Of a stretch of 64,000 bases of DNA, positions 10,801 to 19,380 are shown in pieces. A program made the position numbers and the translations under genes. The stretch spans positions 992,001 to 1,056,000 of the forward strand of contig JBLDXI010000029.1 in the NCBI GenBank assembly GCA_047495785.1, given 5' to 3'. The notes under the pieces were generated by a model, which had not been told where the DNA came from, did not search any database, and saw only the letters and a program-made list of their open reading frames with translations. The number at the start of each line of letters is the position of its first letter. Position 1 is the first letter of the stretch. The DNA comes from Lepidodermella squamata. Its lineage: Eukaryota > Gastrotricha.

Positions 10801-12617
10801 CTTTAATCGCAGTCATCATCATGCAATAATGATTATGTTGAAGTATTTTCCGAAATCAGAAGTTAAACTCACGGAATATTGAAAACGATGAAAAAGGTGA
10901 GAGCAACTTGCATAAGCTGTTGACAATTTTATTGACAAGCATTTTACACAACAAACAACAAAAATGGCAGGAAAAAAACATAAAATTTTCCAAAGAGGCG
11001 AAACTAATACAAATCACTGACGACACGCCACACTATTGCCCTATAGCCATTATTGGGTATAAGTCTTTGTTGAGTGAGATCACGAAAGTCTATAAGTCTT
11101 GCGTCGTCGCCAACTTTGATAGCTGGATAATTGGAAATGGTGTAACTACGTAAAAGTAACATAAAAAATCCATATTCTAAAATTGGCCTGATGGTAGAAG
11201 CCATGTTTAGTACCATGTCAGATTGATCAGGAGAAGATCGATATACGCGAGCTAAAACAGAGTTTTCACGAAATTTCTGCAGGTAATTCTACGTCATCCA
11301 ACCTAATGATTACCGAATAGCAGGCTGCGTTGCAGTCCTGCCATTGCGAGCCATTATCTCCCCACGAGGAACAACTCCAATCATGCGTAATATCGTATAT
11401 ATAAGATCTATTGACGGGTGAATGGATGGATTGAAGAGCACGCTCGCTAGTCACGAAATTATGAATTCAAAGACGAAAATGGGAGTTCTTCTTCCTATTG
11501 TAGCAATTTCTTTTTGAAAATTTGAATATTTCGTCGCGGAAAACGATTCTTTTATTTTTCCAGTCGCCTCTTAATCGTGTCGCAAGTCACAAATACCCTT
11601 TAAATTTGCAGTACAATATCATTTCGTAGATTCCAACGAATCCGCAAATAAATTTCGAAATTCTATCTTATCCATAACCATTGCCGAAGGGCTACGAAAA
11701 GGTTAACGTGAATAAGAAGAGTAGATGAGAAGAACCTGTTACTGTCAATTAGAAGTCTCGCAGAATTGGAACTAAGAATGAGATCCGTCGTGGAGAACTT
11801 AAATTAGTCTATCAATTTGCTCTCTCCCTTTTAGCCGATTAGCTGGTCCCGATGTCAAGTACAAATTCATCGCTGAAACTGGTGTCGGAATTTGGACGTT
11901 CCGCTGCACGCCTGGAACTTGTGATGTTGAAGTCTACGTTCAAGAAACGCCCTCCCATCCATCCGAAGTGCGCGTCTACATCACAAAAAGCCCCTATGGT
12001 GGACAATGGCTGAGCAAATTCGGAGATATCGCTATTGAAATCATCACTTGTCGCACGGGTAAGTCTCTATCTTGCAGTTGAAACCCAAGTTTCATGTCGA
12101 ATTATTTTGGCTTTCAGGCATACCAAGAGGAAAAATGACGATGAGCCGAAACTTCTCTTCCGAGCAAGCTTTCGAGGAGTTCATGATTACATTGAGAAAC
12201 GCGGTTCGGGCATCGCGATCTTTCATGAGCGAGCTAATTTCTTCCGTGTCTAAACACTTATTCTACGACCCGGAGGAGAATTTCAAGTTCATTTACGAGG
12301 ACGAGGAAGGCCACCAAACCTCGCGGCTTCTCATCGAAATGACATCATTCCCTATCTTGGCAATCCTCTCCGGTGTGCTGGATATTTGCACGCGGGCCAC
12401 GGTGATTTTGGATGTTGATCTAGCGACTTATCCCGCGGTTGGTTCGTTATCAATGGCTGATGCGACAATTCTAGGCGGGGTTGAAACCTCGTCGCAAGTG
12501 TCTGATATTATCGAAAAATTCGATTGTGGCGTCAAGGCTTTGATGGCTGAAACTCAGTCGCCTCTTACTATCAGCCGATTGGCTGATTTGCTTTCTTCTT
12601 TAAAACAAGTGGATTGA
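4837..12617 (+). CDS. KNL1: KNL1/Spc105-like kinetochore scaffold protein
   Basis: Five exons, 4837-5603, 6382-6989, 8984-9527, 11835-12058 and 12118-12617, join in phase to 880 aa. KNL1 is the outer-kinetochore scaffold of the KMN network. It recruits PP1 through N-terminal SILK and RVSF motifs and the Bub3-Bub1 checkpoint complex through MELT motifs. The protein shows SILK at residues 8-11 and RVSF at 38-41 in a basic context (NRRRNRVSFSES), an acidic segment with a MELT-like MDIS at 206-209, a Gln/Glu-rich stretch near the end of exon 2 and a predicted helical segment in exon 3. The last two exons (about 240 aa, with IAETGVGIWTFRC and an all-alpha tail) occupy the place of the usual C-terminal RWD region, but I cannot confirm that fold. 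It is far shorter than vertebrate KNL1, with one or two MELT-like units. Intron 2 holds a MITE and intron 3 an opposite-strand gene. The 3' exons belong to this gene by phase agreement, not by homology. Confidence 0.78.
7290..7751. mobile_element. complete MITE with terminal inverted repeats and TA target duplication
   Basis: The element begins CAGTGAAAGTTGTTTAAACC and ends with the inverse (GGTTTAGACAACTTTCACTG, one mismatch), with TA at 7288-7289 and 7752-7753. The 462-bp interior is non-coding and carries many copies of a TAAACCGGAC-type word in both orientations, so it could fold back on itself. The TA duplication and CAGTG ends point to the Tc1/mariner/pogo superfamily, as a non-autonomous derivative. 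It sits inside KNL1 intron 2. Nearly identical ends suggest a fairly recent insertion. Confidence 0.85.
9535..9705 (+). repeat. degenerate short tandem repeat in KNL1 intron 3
   Basis: About six diverged units built on TTTACCATCAAATTGG or TTGCCAACAATTG follow one another at irregular spacing of about 20-30 nt, just downstream of the exon 3 donor at 9528. The units have drifted too far for exact boundaries. No function is visible. Confidence 0.45.
9707..9960 (-). CDS. opposite-strand candidate exon within KNL1 intron 3
   Basis: An acceptor-like TTGATTTTAG on the minus strand precedes an open frame from 9960 to a stop at 9707. The product has a basic region (AHKKKTHKIAKKYRS, SKRGRP) and a strongly acidic Ser/Asp tail ending SDSDDDFV, a composition typical of a real nuclear or nucleolar protein tail. 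It may be a downstream exon of the nested gene at 10101-10822 or a separate gene. No family is recognised. Confidence 0.35.
10101..10822 (-). CDS. nested antisense gene in KNL1 intron 3 (unknown protein)
   Basis: Exons 10822-10754 and 10703-10101 join in frame across a 50-nt intron with a GC donor (GAG|GCAAGA) and a TTTCAG acceptor, giving 223 aa. No stop interrupts the joined frame. The N-terminus (MMMTAIKGYVDAGFDRI) leads into an acidic segment (SEISDEDLGAL), then a proline-rich domain built on an eight-residue unit of the NPxPAPES/NPKPAPGG type, then a basic C-terminal part (KFFTLVRQQPKFTGRVIWPC). I recognise no family. A different frame just downstream (KYNDEWLENERKLAKLIKD, to about 10070) also looks coding, so a further splice near 10150-10190 may replace the last residues. 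It is encoded on the strand opposite its host gene. Confidence 0.5.
10440..10560 (-). repeat. 24-nt coding tandem repeat (proline-rich unit)
   Basis: Four to five imperfect 24-nt units containing TTCAGGTGCCGG and TTAGGATTGC lie in tandem inside the nested antisense gene. On the minus strand each encodes eight residues of the type (G/S)NPxPAPx. A looser form of the unit continues to about 10310. Unit number could vary between individuals. Confidence 0.7.
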
Positions 12618-12809
12618 GAATTTTAACCTTTTGATCTTACCTAAGAATTTCTGTTTCGCTTTCTTTGAAAACGCATGCAATTTTAGTCATGAATTTTTCT
12701 TTTTATTGACCGGGCTCAAGTTCTGAATTTCATTGAGTAGCATTTTTTCTTACTAATAAATTGAAATTTTTCAAATATTTAGTTCTTTTTTCTTTCAATT
12801 ACTCCGATA

Positions 12810-14198
12810 ATGAAACGGTATTACGAGTATCCAGAAGCATCGAGTGACCAGCAACAAACGGGCGAAAATGAAGACTTGTCACAGGCTAAAGATGACGATA
12901 GAACAGGTGTAATTTCCGAACCTGAGGCGAAAATCTCGAATGTTGGCTCGTCCCTCATAACGGGCGACTCGTCCGATCGATCTCTATCGGTGTCGTCAAA
13001 TTTATCCGGATCTTCGTCGGGTGTTGCATCCGCGCAATCAGGCCAGCAGGCCGGGGGGTCAGATCCGAACGGCAGAACTACGCTGTTCATCAGCGGTCTT
13101 CCCCAGGACGTGAAACCTCGCGAGCTCTACCTCTTGTGCCGGCTTATGTCGGGCTATGAACGCTCAGTTCTTCAGGTATTAATTGGCCACTATTGATCAT
13201 GAAGATTGATTGCTAAACAAGTTCACGTAACAATTGAGAATAACATTATTGAATCCGCAAAATTGTTTTTTTTTAATTTAATTAACCTGTAAACCTTAGA
13301 GGTCAATTTTTCAATTTTTTCAGCTTTCGAATAGCTATGTTTATTTTGACTAGGTTAAATCGGTTAAGCATTCTCCAGTTGGTTTCGTAACTTTCGCAAC
13401 TCGGCATCAAGCGACCTTGGCAAAACAAGCTTTGAATGGTGAATTTGATATCTTTTTTTATAGTTTCAGCTTCTGCCGAAGAGCCCTGAGAAAGCAAAAT
13501 AAGCCAGGACTTTGAGAAATAGTTGTTTCCATTTAGCGGGTTAAGAATTATTTATTTTCTTCGTTTTTGTCCGCGAAATTGACGCAGATTTACTCCATAA
13601 CAGAAAAGATTAGCAGTTAATAGCTCACCCAGTTTGAATCATGATTATTATCGCCGATTTCATGCAGGCTTAGTTGAAATCTTAATGGAATTTTAAAGGT
13701 GTGCGCTTTGACCCTAACGACTCGCGCCTCATGCGGGTAGAATTCGCCCGTAAACCAACGATCGATATCAGCAATAACAGTACCACAGCAATCTCAACCG
13801 GATCACCTCTCAACACTGGCCACAACGCTTTTCTGGCCAACAATCCATTGCTATCGAATATCGCCCTGCTGCCAACGCCTAGCAGCTTGCGGTCCTACGT
13901 TCCAGCGGGGGCGAATCAAAATAACAACCCGGTGACTTACTTGAATCTCGCTTCTTTATTACAGCAGCAAAATCAGGCGAATCAACAGAATATTGCAGCG
14001 CTGTTATCTGGCCACCCTGCGTTGCAATATCAACAGCATCAGAATTTGAGCCAGGGCGGCATTTTGTCATTTAATGGACTGCCTCTTCCGTCGCCAATCG
14101 CCTCGATGCCGAATAATAACTGCCCGGGCCAGATGGCAGGCGATGTGAATAACAATGGGGCGCAGAACGGCGCGTTTTCGTTTTTTCCGTTTCAGTAA
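12810..14198 (+). CDS. RBPMS/couch-potato-like single-RRM RNA-binding protein
   Basis: Exons 12810-13175, 13354-13438 and 13699-14198 give 316 aa. After a Ser-rich N-terminus of about 85 residues, one RRM spans residues 88-170. RNP2 is TLFISGLP, followed by the family-diagnostic [12 protein letters not shown], then RNP1-like [10 protein letters not shown], and ALNGVRFDP with LMRVEFARK closing the domain. This matches RBPMS, Drosophila couch potato and C. elegans MEC-8, which bind CAC-containing RNAs and control splicing and mRNA fate. The C-terminal 140 residues are Asn/Gln-rich low complexity. The ATG is only 192 nt after the KNL1 stop, with an AATAAA and a TTTAG between them, so the two genes are packed like an operon. 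Having one RRM favours RBPMS/cpo over MEC-8. Confidence 0.9.
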
Positions 14199-15236
14199 AC
14201 TTCCATGTTGTCTTTGTTCCATGTTTGTTCAATGTGCAGTATTGCGTACAAAGAATTTCTAGTTTTGCGTCTATTTTCCCTCGTTTTTGTGTTGAGGTCT
14301 TTCAAAGCCTTATGAAGGTGTAATTTGACGAATATTATTCGAGCAATAATCGATAAAGCGGCTCAATTTGGTACGTATATATTTCAGGAATGATGCTACC
14401 CTTAATGACTGGTCAGTAAATAACTTTGAATGACTTCCTATGAAACCAAGCTCAAATCCTATATGACGAATTCTAGAATAAAGCAAACGAATCTATATAT
14501 GTGTTTTTGTTGGAAATGTTGCAATTTTTTCGTGCTGCAAGTTGCGTCGTGAGTCGCCTGCTTGTGGGATTTTATTGATAATAAAAAGTTTGATAACGTC
14601 TTTATAATTTCACGGGCAATCCGATGGTATCGACAAATCGAACATTGAAGATGCGGAACTTGGTAAAAAAAACGGTTTGTCTGACAAGAGGACAAACTGA
14701 TCCTTGGACAGAAGTGGATCACCGAAATACGATAAAATACTCATTTTCGAGAGAAATCGGATACAGGTGTCTGGGCGGGACATTTTTGAATTCTTCAGAT
14801 TAAGTGTGCCAATAGGTAAATAAAGGGATAGAAACTTCGAACCGTACTCTGCCGTACTTTTCCAGCATCTTACTAGTGGTTTGAACCTCCTCGAGAAGAT
14901 CCTGAGCCGAAGGCCTGCCCTTACTTCGAAATGCCTCTTGCGATCCATTTTTCTAGTGCAGCAGATTGGCTGACATGCTGAATGTACAACATTATAGCCT
15001 ACAATTCAACACAAGGGGCAATAGTCTTGCCACTATAACCCGGGACATTCGTGGCATCCTTGAGCCATTTTTCCATTAACTTGGTTATCCCACTTAAACA
15101 GAACTTAGTCTTCTGAGGAGTGAAATTCGATTTTTATTTTATTGATGAACATCATATTTTCGCATAATTGTATATAAAAATCTGCAATGATTCGAAGTCT
15201 TTATTGGCTTCATTAAAGAATGCTGCAATGTTTTCA
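14199..15236. other. intergenic, convergent 3' ends
   Basis: About 1 kb lies between the 3' end of the RBPMS-like gene and the 3' end of the minus-strand secreted-protein gene. A minus-strand open frame of 112 codons at 14610-14948 has no recognisable domain and no supporting splice or codon signal. I see no RNA gene or repeat. Confidence 0.4.
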
Positions 15237-15797
15237 TTAGTAGGGAGCGGCGCCAGTCTCGACGGCGACGCTGTACGAGAAGTTGTTGGAGGCGGAGTAG
15301 CTGCCGCTCTTGTGGCCCTTGCGACCCTTGTTGCGCTTGCCGCCGAACTTCTTGTGGCCAGCCTTCTTGTTGAACTTGCCGTGACGCTTGTTTTTGCGGC
15401 CGCCGAACGAGCCCGATCGCGAATACGAGCCAGACTTGGACATGCGCTGGTGCACGCGCTTGAACTTCTTGGTGGACACCTTGCGGGTGTGCTTGTTGGT
15501 GCGAGCGGACACCGACGCGGACACCGACTTGGAGTACGAGCCGCGGCGCTTGTTGCGCTTCGAGACGAACTTCTTGCCGAAGTTCTTCACCGGCCGCTTG
15601 TTCTTCTGGTACGATGAGCCGCTCTTCGAGACACTGTACGAGTAGCTTCGGGAAACTTCCTTGTTTGGCCTGCCACGACCGGCTTCGGTCTCGGTGAAGG
15701 CTGAAAAAGAAGAAACAATGAATATTTGCCGAAAGCACTTGAATGCTTTACCAAGAGCCATGAGGATGGCAACAGCAATGGCACAAGCGAAACGCAT
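15237..15797 (-). CDS. secreted basic Ser/Tyr/Lys/Arg-rich repeat protein, paralogue A
   Basis: Exon 1 (15797-15752, 46 nt) encodes a signal peptide, MRFACAIAVAILMALA. After a 51-nt intron, exon 2 (15700-15237) encodes the mature protein, for 169 aa in total. The mature part has almost no Cys and is rich in Ser, Tyr, Lys, Arg, Gly and Asn. It alternates basic blocks (KNKRPVKNFGKKF, KRNKRRG) with Ser/Tyr blocks: SYSYSVSKSGSSY, RRGSYSKSVSASVSA, SKSGSYSRSGSFGG, SGSYSASNNFSYSV. The same architecture, 46-nt first exon and phase-1 intron recur at 48317-48793. A TATA box lies about 85 nt upstream. I know of no named family. Composition suggests an extracellular structural, adhesive or cuticle-like product, which is inference. 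Confidence 0.8.
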   Translation of the reverse strand: MRFACAIAVAILMALGKAFKCFRQIFIVSSFSAFTETEAGRGRPNKEVSRSYSYSVSKSGSSYQKNKRPVKNFGKKFVSKRNKRRGSYSKSVSASVSARTNKHTRKVSTKKFKRVHQRMSKSGSYSRSGSFGGRKNKRHGKFNKKAGHKKFGGKRNKGRKGHKSGSYSASNNFSYSVAVETGAAPY

Positions 15798-15876
15798 TTT
15801 TGAAATGTTATTCAAGGTTTAAGCGAATATCAATTGGAAATCGAATATTGATGGTGATCGCGGGATGGGGCAGGAT

Positions 15877-15882
15877 TTTATA
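15877..15882 (-). promoter_or_regulatory. TATA box of secreted paralogue A
   Basis: The minus strand reads CCCTATAAAATCC about 80 nt before the ATG at 15797. The sequence about 30 nt downstream contains CATCA-type initiators, predicting a 5' UTR of about 50 nt. A strong TATA box suits a highly expressed, tissue-specific secreted protein. Paralogue B has a similar arrangement. Confidence 0.6.
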
Positions 15883-16067
15883 GGGATGGCTAATTGGTTA
15901 GGCGACTTATAGCGTAATTGATATTTTTTGTTGTTAATTGAATTGAAATAAAAGGGAATCATTGGCTAACGATGGAATGGCGTAACAACGGAACCTCCCT
16001 CTTCTAATCCAAACCGAATGCCTAAAGTTCAAAGAAAACTAAATAATGAAATCAACGAATAAAAATG

Positions 16068-16139
16068 TTCCCTGACCGGGAATCGAACCCGGGCCGCCGC
16101 GGTGAAAGCGCGGAATCCTAACCACTAGACCATCAGGGA
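16068..16139 (-). tRNA. tRNA-Glu (UUC)
   Basis: The minus strand folds as a 72-nt cloverleaf. The acceptor stem is TCCCTGA/TCAGGGA with discriminator A. The D-loop is GGTCTAGTGGTTAGGA, the anticodon arm CCGCG-CTTTCAC-CGCGG reads TTC, and the T-arm is CCCGG-GTTCGAT-CCCGG. No intron is present. It lies 72 bp from the tRNA-Lys on the same strand. Confidence 0.95.
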
Positions 16140-16211
16140 GTGCATGTTTAGCATTGACGCTGTTTGACTGTAGAATAATGCGATCGAAAATAAAGCGATG
16201 AAAAAATGATG

Positions 16212-16284
16212 CGCCCTCCGGGGGACTCGAACCCCCGACCCTGTGATTAAAAGTCACATGCTCTACCGACTGAGCTAGGAAGGC
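16212..16284 (-). tRNA. tRNA-Lys (UUU)
   Basis: This is a 73-nt cloverleaf on the minus strand. The acceptor stem is GCCTTCC/GGAGGGC (one G-T pair) with discriminator G. The D-arm is AGCTCAGTCGGTAGAGC, the anticodon arm TGTGA-CTTTTAA-TCACA reads TTT, and the T-arm is GGGGG-TTCGAGT-CCCCC. No intron is present. Confidence 0.95.
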
Positions 16285-17412
16285 CCTTGCAAATTAATGT
16301 AGCTAAGAATACATTGGGTGTGCATTATGTAAAACATGTAAAACATTAATTTTAATTTCTTAGGGCCAAAGCATGCTTCATCTGAAATTTGAATATGCAC
16401 ACTTTCATCGCGTTATTCTGAGCGTTTAATTGCACCCGCATAGATTGATTTGTCCATAATAATGTCATTCACCGTTATGACTCAGTCTCAAGATGTTGCA
16501 TTACCATGTTAAGGTAACTAATTCAATAAAAAAAACGTACACATTTGCTAATTTGTCGTGTTGTGAGCATCTAACTTGGTGTTGGGTTCATAAGTCGGAA
16601 TGCGCTAGTGAGCATTGTGGAGGCGGACAACGCGTGAGTACCCTTTCAAGATTAGCTGCGAGTTGATCGCTGTCTCCTCCGACCGGCCGATCCCCCAGCC
16701 TTTGTGTGTCTTGTCGTTGTAGGTCTCTTCGCGCTGTCGCTCAATCGAGTAGCGGTGCCGCAGCACGTCGCGCGACGATCCACCGATCGATCGAACGACC
16801 GAACGCTCGGCGACCAGTAAGCTTTGGCTCTAACTCATGGGTGTATGCTGTGTCTTCTAGGCTACCAACCAGTGCGCCACCAGTGCCTAGCGGTAGTTTA
16901 GCTCCAGACCTCCTCTCTCTCCCTTCCATATCGCCTCCACCAGCGGTGCCGTGGGCCTTGGCTACCAGGAGCTTTGAGGCCGGCGCCCTTCTTTTGCGAT
17001 TTTTTCCAATTATTCAAAACGCTGGAATGATTCGCTCCGGTCCGAGAGCAACTTAAAGTTGGAGGCATGTTAAACAATAAATCCTGGAAATTGCTAATCC
17101 AAATTTTGGCATTCCTAGCGCATTTCAGTAAATGAGGGACATGCAGCATAAGAAACATTTCCCAATCGGGATTCGATGGGTGCGGAAATGAGCGTTGACC
17201 TTTGAATGAATCTTTTATAAGCCTGAAATAGCCGACGATTTTTTAGCCGCGTCACGAGCTTCACCATTTACTGAACAATTTCTTCGCGCGTCGAATAGTG
17301 CCCTTTAAACCGAGAGTTCTGGCCCCGAAATTTCAATTCTGAATTACCTATGAGCTTTATAGCGCGGCTTCAGCGCGATCAACTCGATCTTGCAGCAGCT
17401 GCATTCTGGCTA
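16285..17412. other. intergenic with a GC-rich tract (about 16600-17060)
   Basis: The 16285-16600 part is AT-rich and featureless. From about 16600 to 17060 base composition rises sharply, with repeated GATCGATCGAACGACCGAACG-like words and pyrimidine-rich runs. A plus-strand frame of 116 codons (16706-17056) is Ser/Arg/Pro-rich and looks like a by-product of composition. It could be a decayed mobile element, a CpG-rich promoter or a non-coding RNA. I cannot decide which. Confidence 0.3.
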
Positions 17413-17676
17413 TCAAAACAGATACTTCATTTCGATGAGCAGCTGAAGAGTTGACTGGAGGGCTGACCTCTGAAACAGCGCACTTTCTGATGTTGATACC
17501 AGTTTCGCTAAGAGGTTTCTGAATCGCAGGCAGCGGCGTTCGCTTACTTCTAGCGAATTCGAAGTTGCAAAATTTGCTAAAAGATCAAGCAGCGTTGGCA
17601 CGGGAGTAGACCAAGGTACGGAATTAATACCGGGAAAGTCGTAGAGGACGGCTTCAAAAAAGGTGACGCAAAATTC
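17413..17676 (-). pseudogene. isolated coding-like fragment (alpha-helical, unknown)
   Basis: An open frame of 87 codons between stops on the minus strand reads like a genuine helical protein (FFEAVLYDFPGINSVPW, PTLLDLLANFATS, FRNLLAKLV, STLQLLIEMKYLF). There is no in-frame ATG at its beginning and no obvious partner exon nearby. The neighbouring minus-strand gene at 18127 has its own stop. It may be a remnant 3' exon of a HEAT/ARM-type gene or an exon of an unannotated gene. No family is recognised. Confidence 0.3.
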
Positions 17677-17901
17677 TCAGATGAATTTCAAAGTATTCAA
17701 GAACAATCGGAGAAATCGGTGATAATATTAAGATGCTTAATCGCGTCGAAACTTCAGACGGCTGCCTTCGGGTAGTATTGTCGCGTTTCGGTGGTGACTT
17801 TTTGGCGTGCCAATATCATCGACGGTGATGCGGCATGCGGCCCGGCAAAGGCAAAAGCAGGTTTTTATTCGTTTCTCTTCCCAGCTTTGATGCAAAAATG
17901 T

Positions 17902-17983
17902 CGCTGCCAGTAGGATTTGAACCTACGCGCGGAGACCGCATCTGATTTCAAGTCAGACCCCTTAACCACTCGGGCATAGCAGC
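17902..17983 (-). tRNA. tRNA-Ser (UGA)
   Basis: This is an 82-nt class II tRNA on the minus strand. The acceptor stem is GCTGCTA/TGGCAGC with discriminator G. The D-arm is CCCGAGTGGTTAAGGGG, the anticodon arm TCTGA-CTTGAAA-TCAGA reads TGA, a long variable arm contains GCGGTCTCCGC, and the T-arm is GTAGG-TTCAAAT-CCTAC. No intron is present. Confidence 0.95.
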
Positions 17984-18126
17984 TTGGTTGGATTAATGAT
18001 GTGGAGTTCATATCCCTATATAAAATGAGGCATAAACCAAACATTTAACACAGCTGCAAGCTCTTTATTGAAAATAATGACACAACAAACACCTTCTTTA
18101 TTGAGAAACATCACATAATTGCATCT

Positions 18127-19380
18127 TCAAGAGGCAGGTGAAGTCTTTTTCAGCTTCTTTCGAAGAGTGGCAGTGAATTGCGAAAGAGATTTGTTCTTCT
18201 CGAGGGCGATTCTAAACCTCGACCCGAGAATCTGACAGAGATTAGCCAGCACCATAGCTGCAGCAAGCACAACAACCCTACCCAACTCATCTTTGGGCGC
18301 CCACATCACCCTCATCAATTTAGTTTGAAAATCGTCGTAGTAATCAGGCGGCAACCTGTTGCGAAATATGAAAGACGTCGCTAGACCTTCGGATGGATCT
18401 GTGATCGTGGCAAAAGCAATAAGCAGATTCGCTGTATTTCTACAATCAGCCAAAAGCGGTGAAATGGGCTCAAGAATCCTCGTGACGCAAATGAATGTCA
18501 AATTGCTGATATCAGGTGAATCCTTCAATTTGACCCTGTCAGCCGGTGATGCCGCGGCTTTTGCCAAAGCAAGCGCAATCACTCGGATGACATTGTTATT
18601 AGCCTCTTGAACAGGTGGATATGTCTTTTCCAGCAGAGTCACCTCTGTCATTAGGCTTATCATGTGCGTGAAATCGTGGCGACCCATAAAATTGATGAAT
18701 CTACGCACTGGCATTATTGCAATGTCAAATTCTTTGCGAGAGTTATCCGCACACAAGTTGCAAGCCGTCATTATCACCGGCTTTGCTTGAACGCTATTTG
18801 TCTCTTCGTCGCACAGAAGATGGCAAATCAGCGTTGTAAGCGGCTCGGCGCATCGCGCTGCAGACAGCAGATTGTCGTAGTGCCTGCCGTATTCCGGCCA
18901 TTTAACGCCAAGAGATTTGAAGACAATAAACGACATGTAACCTGCACGTCTATGCAAATCGGTTTTCTGAGGCGATTTGAACACTAACATCGCCAGTTTC
19001 GGTATGTAGTGCTGGTAGAACTCTGGAACCGCGATGAAATACTTGCCAACCAATTCCCAACGTTCATCGTCGACAAGTTTCGCTAGGCAAGAATGAATCA
19101 CCAGCTTGTCAATTGCACTTGGAATTTCGTTATCAACAGCCTCGATGTCCATTGTTTTACTGGGTTTAAAAATGCTTTTCACAGCGGGATTCGGTGAAAA
19201 TCGGTCGATGAGAATCATCGAACCTATGCATTCGGTCCATTCATCCATGCTCAGCCTGCCGTTTAGAATAGAATCGGGGTTGAATCTAGCTAAACATGCG
19301 TGAGACATTCTCAGCAGCTCGGCATCCACGGTAAAATCTGGGACAGGTTCGAGCGCAGGATCAAAATTCCGGAACGCCAT
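18127..19380 (-). CDS. orphan intronless protein, 417 aa, all-helical
   Basis: A single open frame of 418 codons starts at the ATG at 19380; a GTG three codons earlier is not used. Codon use and even amino-acid composition mark it as a real protein. I recognise no family. It looks predominantly alpha-helical, with repeating amphipathic segments such as AIDKLVIHSCLAKLVDDERWELVGKY (written here only as the span near residues 90-115), LTTLICHLLCDEE and VVVLAAAMVLANLCQIL, suggesting an ARM/HEAT-like solenoid. There is no signal peptide, no convincing membrane segment and no metal-binding cluster. The C-terminus is basic (LRKKLKKTSPAS). Lack of introns, unlike most neighbours, could mean a retrocopy or a fast-evolving lineage-specific gene. 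Confidence 0.75.
   Translation of the reverse strand: MAFRNFDPALEPVPDFTVDAELLRMSHACLARFNPDSILNGRLSMDEWTECIGSMILIDRFSPNPAVKSIFKPSKTMDIEAVDNEIPSAIDKLVIHSCLAKLVDDERWELVGKYFIAVPEFYQHYIPKLAMLVFKSPQKTDLHRRAGYMSFIVFKSLGVKWPEYGRHYDNLLSAARCAEPLTTLICHLLCDEETNSVQAKPVIMTACNLCADNSRKEFDIAIMPVRRFINFMGRHDFTHMISLMTEVTLLEKTYPPVQEANNNVIRVIALALAKAAASPADRVKLKDSPDISNLTFICVTRILEPISPLLADCRNTANLLIAFATITDPSEGLATSFIFRNRLPPDYYDDFQTKLMRVMWAPKDELGRVVVLAAAMVLANLCQILGSRFRIALEKNKSLSQFTATLRKKLKKTSPAS

Noticed and set aside
15168-15617. 149-codon Ala/Leu-rich plus-strand frame
   Set aside because: Antisense to the Lys/Ser-rich secreted gene; Ala/Leu/Val composition is what the complement of such codons gives.
16039-16257. Minus-strand frame reading VGGSSPPEGA and GSIPGQG
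   Set aside because: Classic spurious translation of the tRNA-Lys and tRNA-Glu genes.
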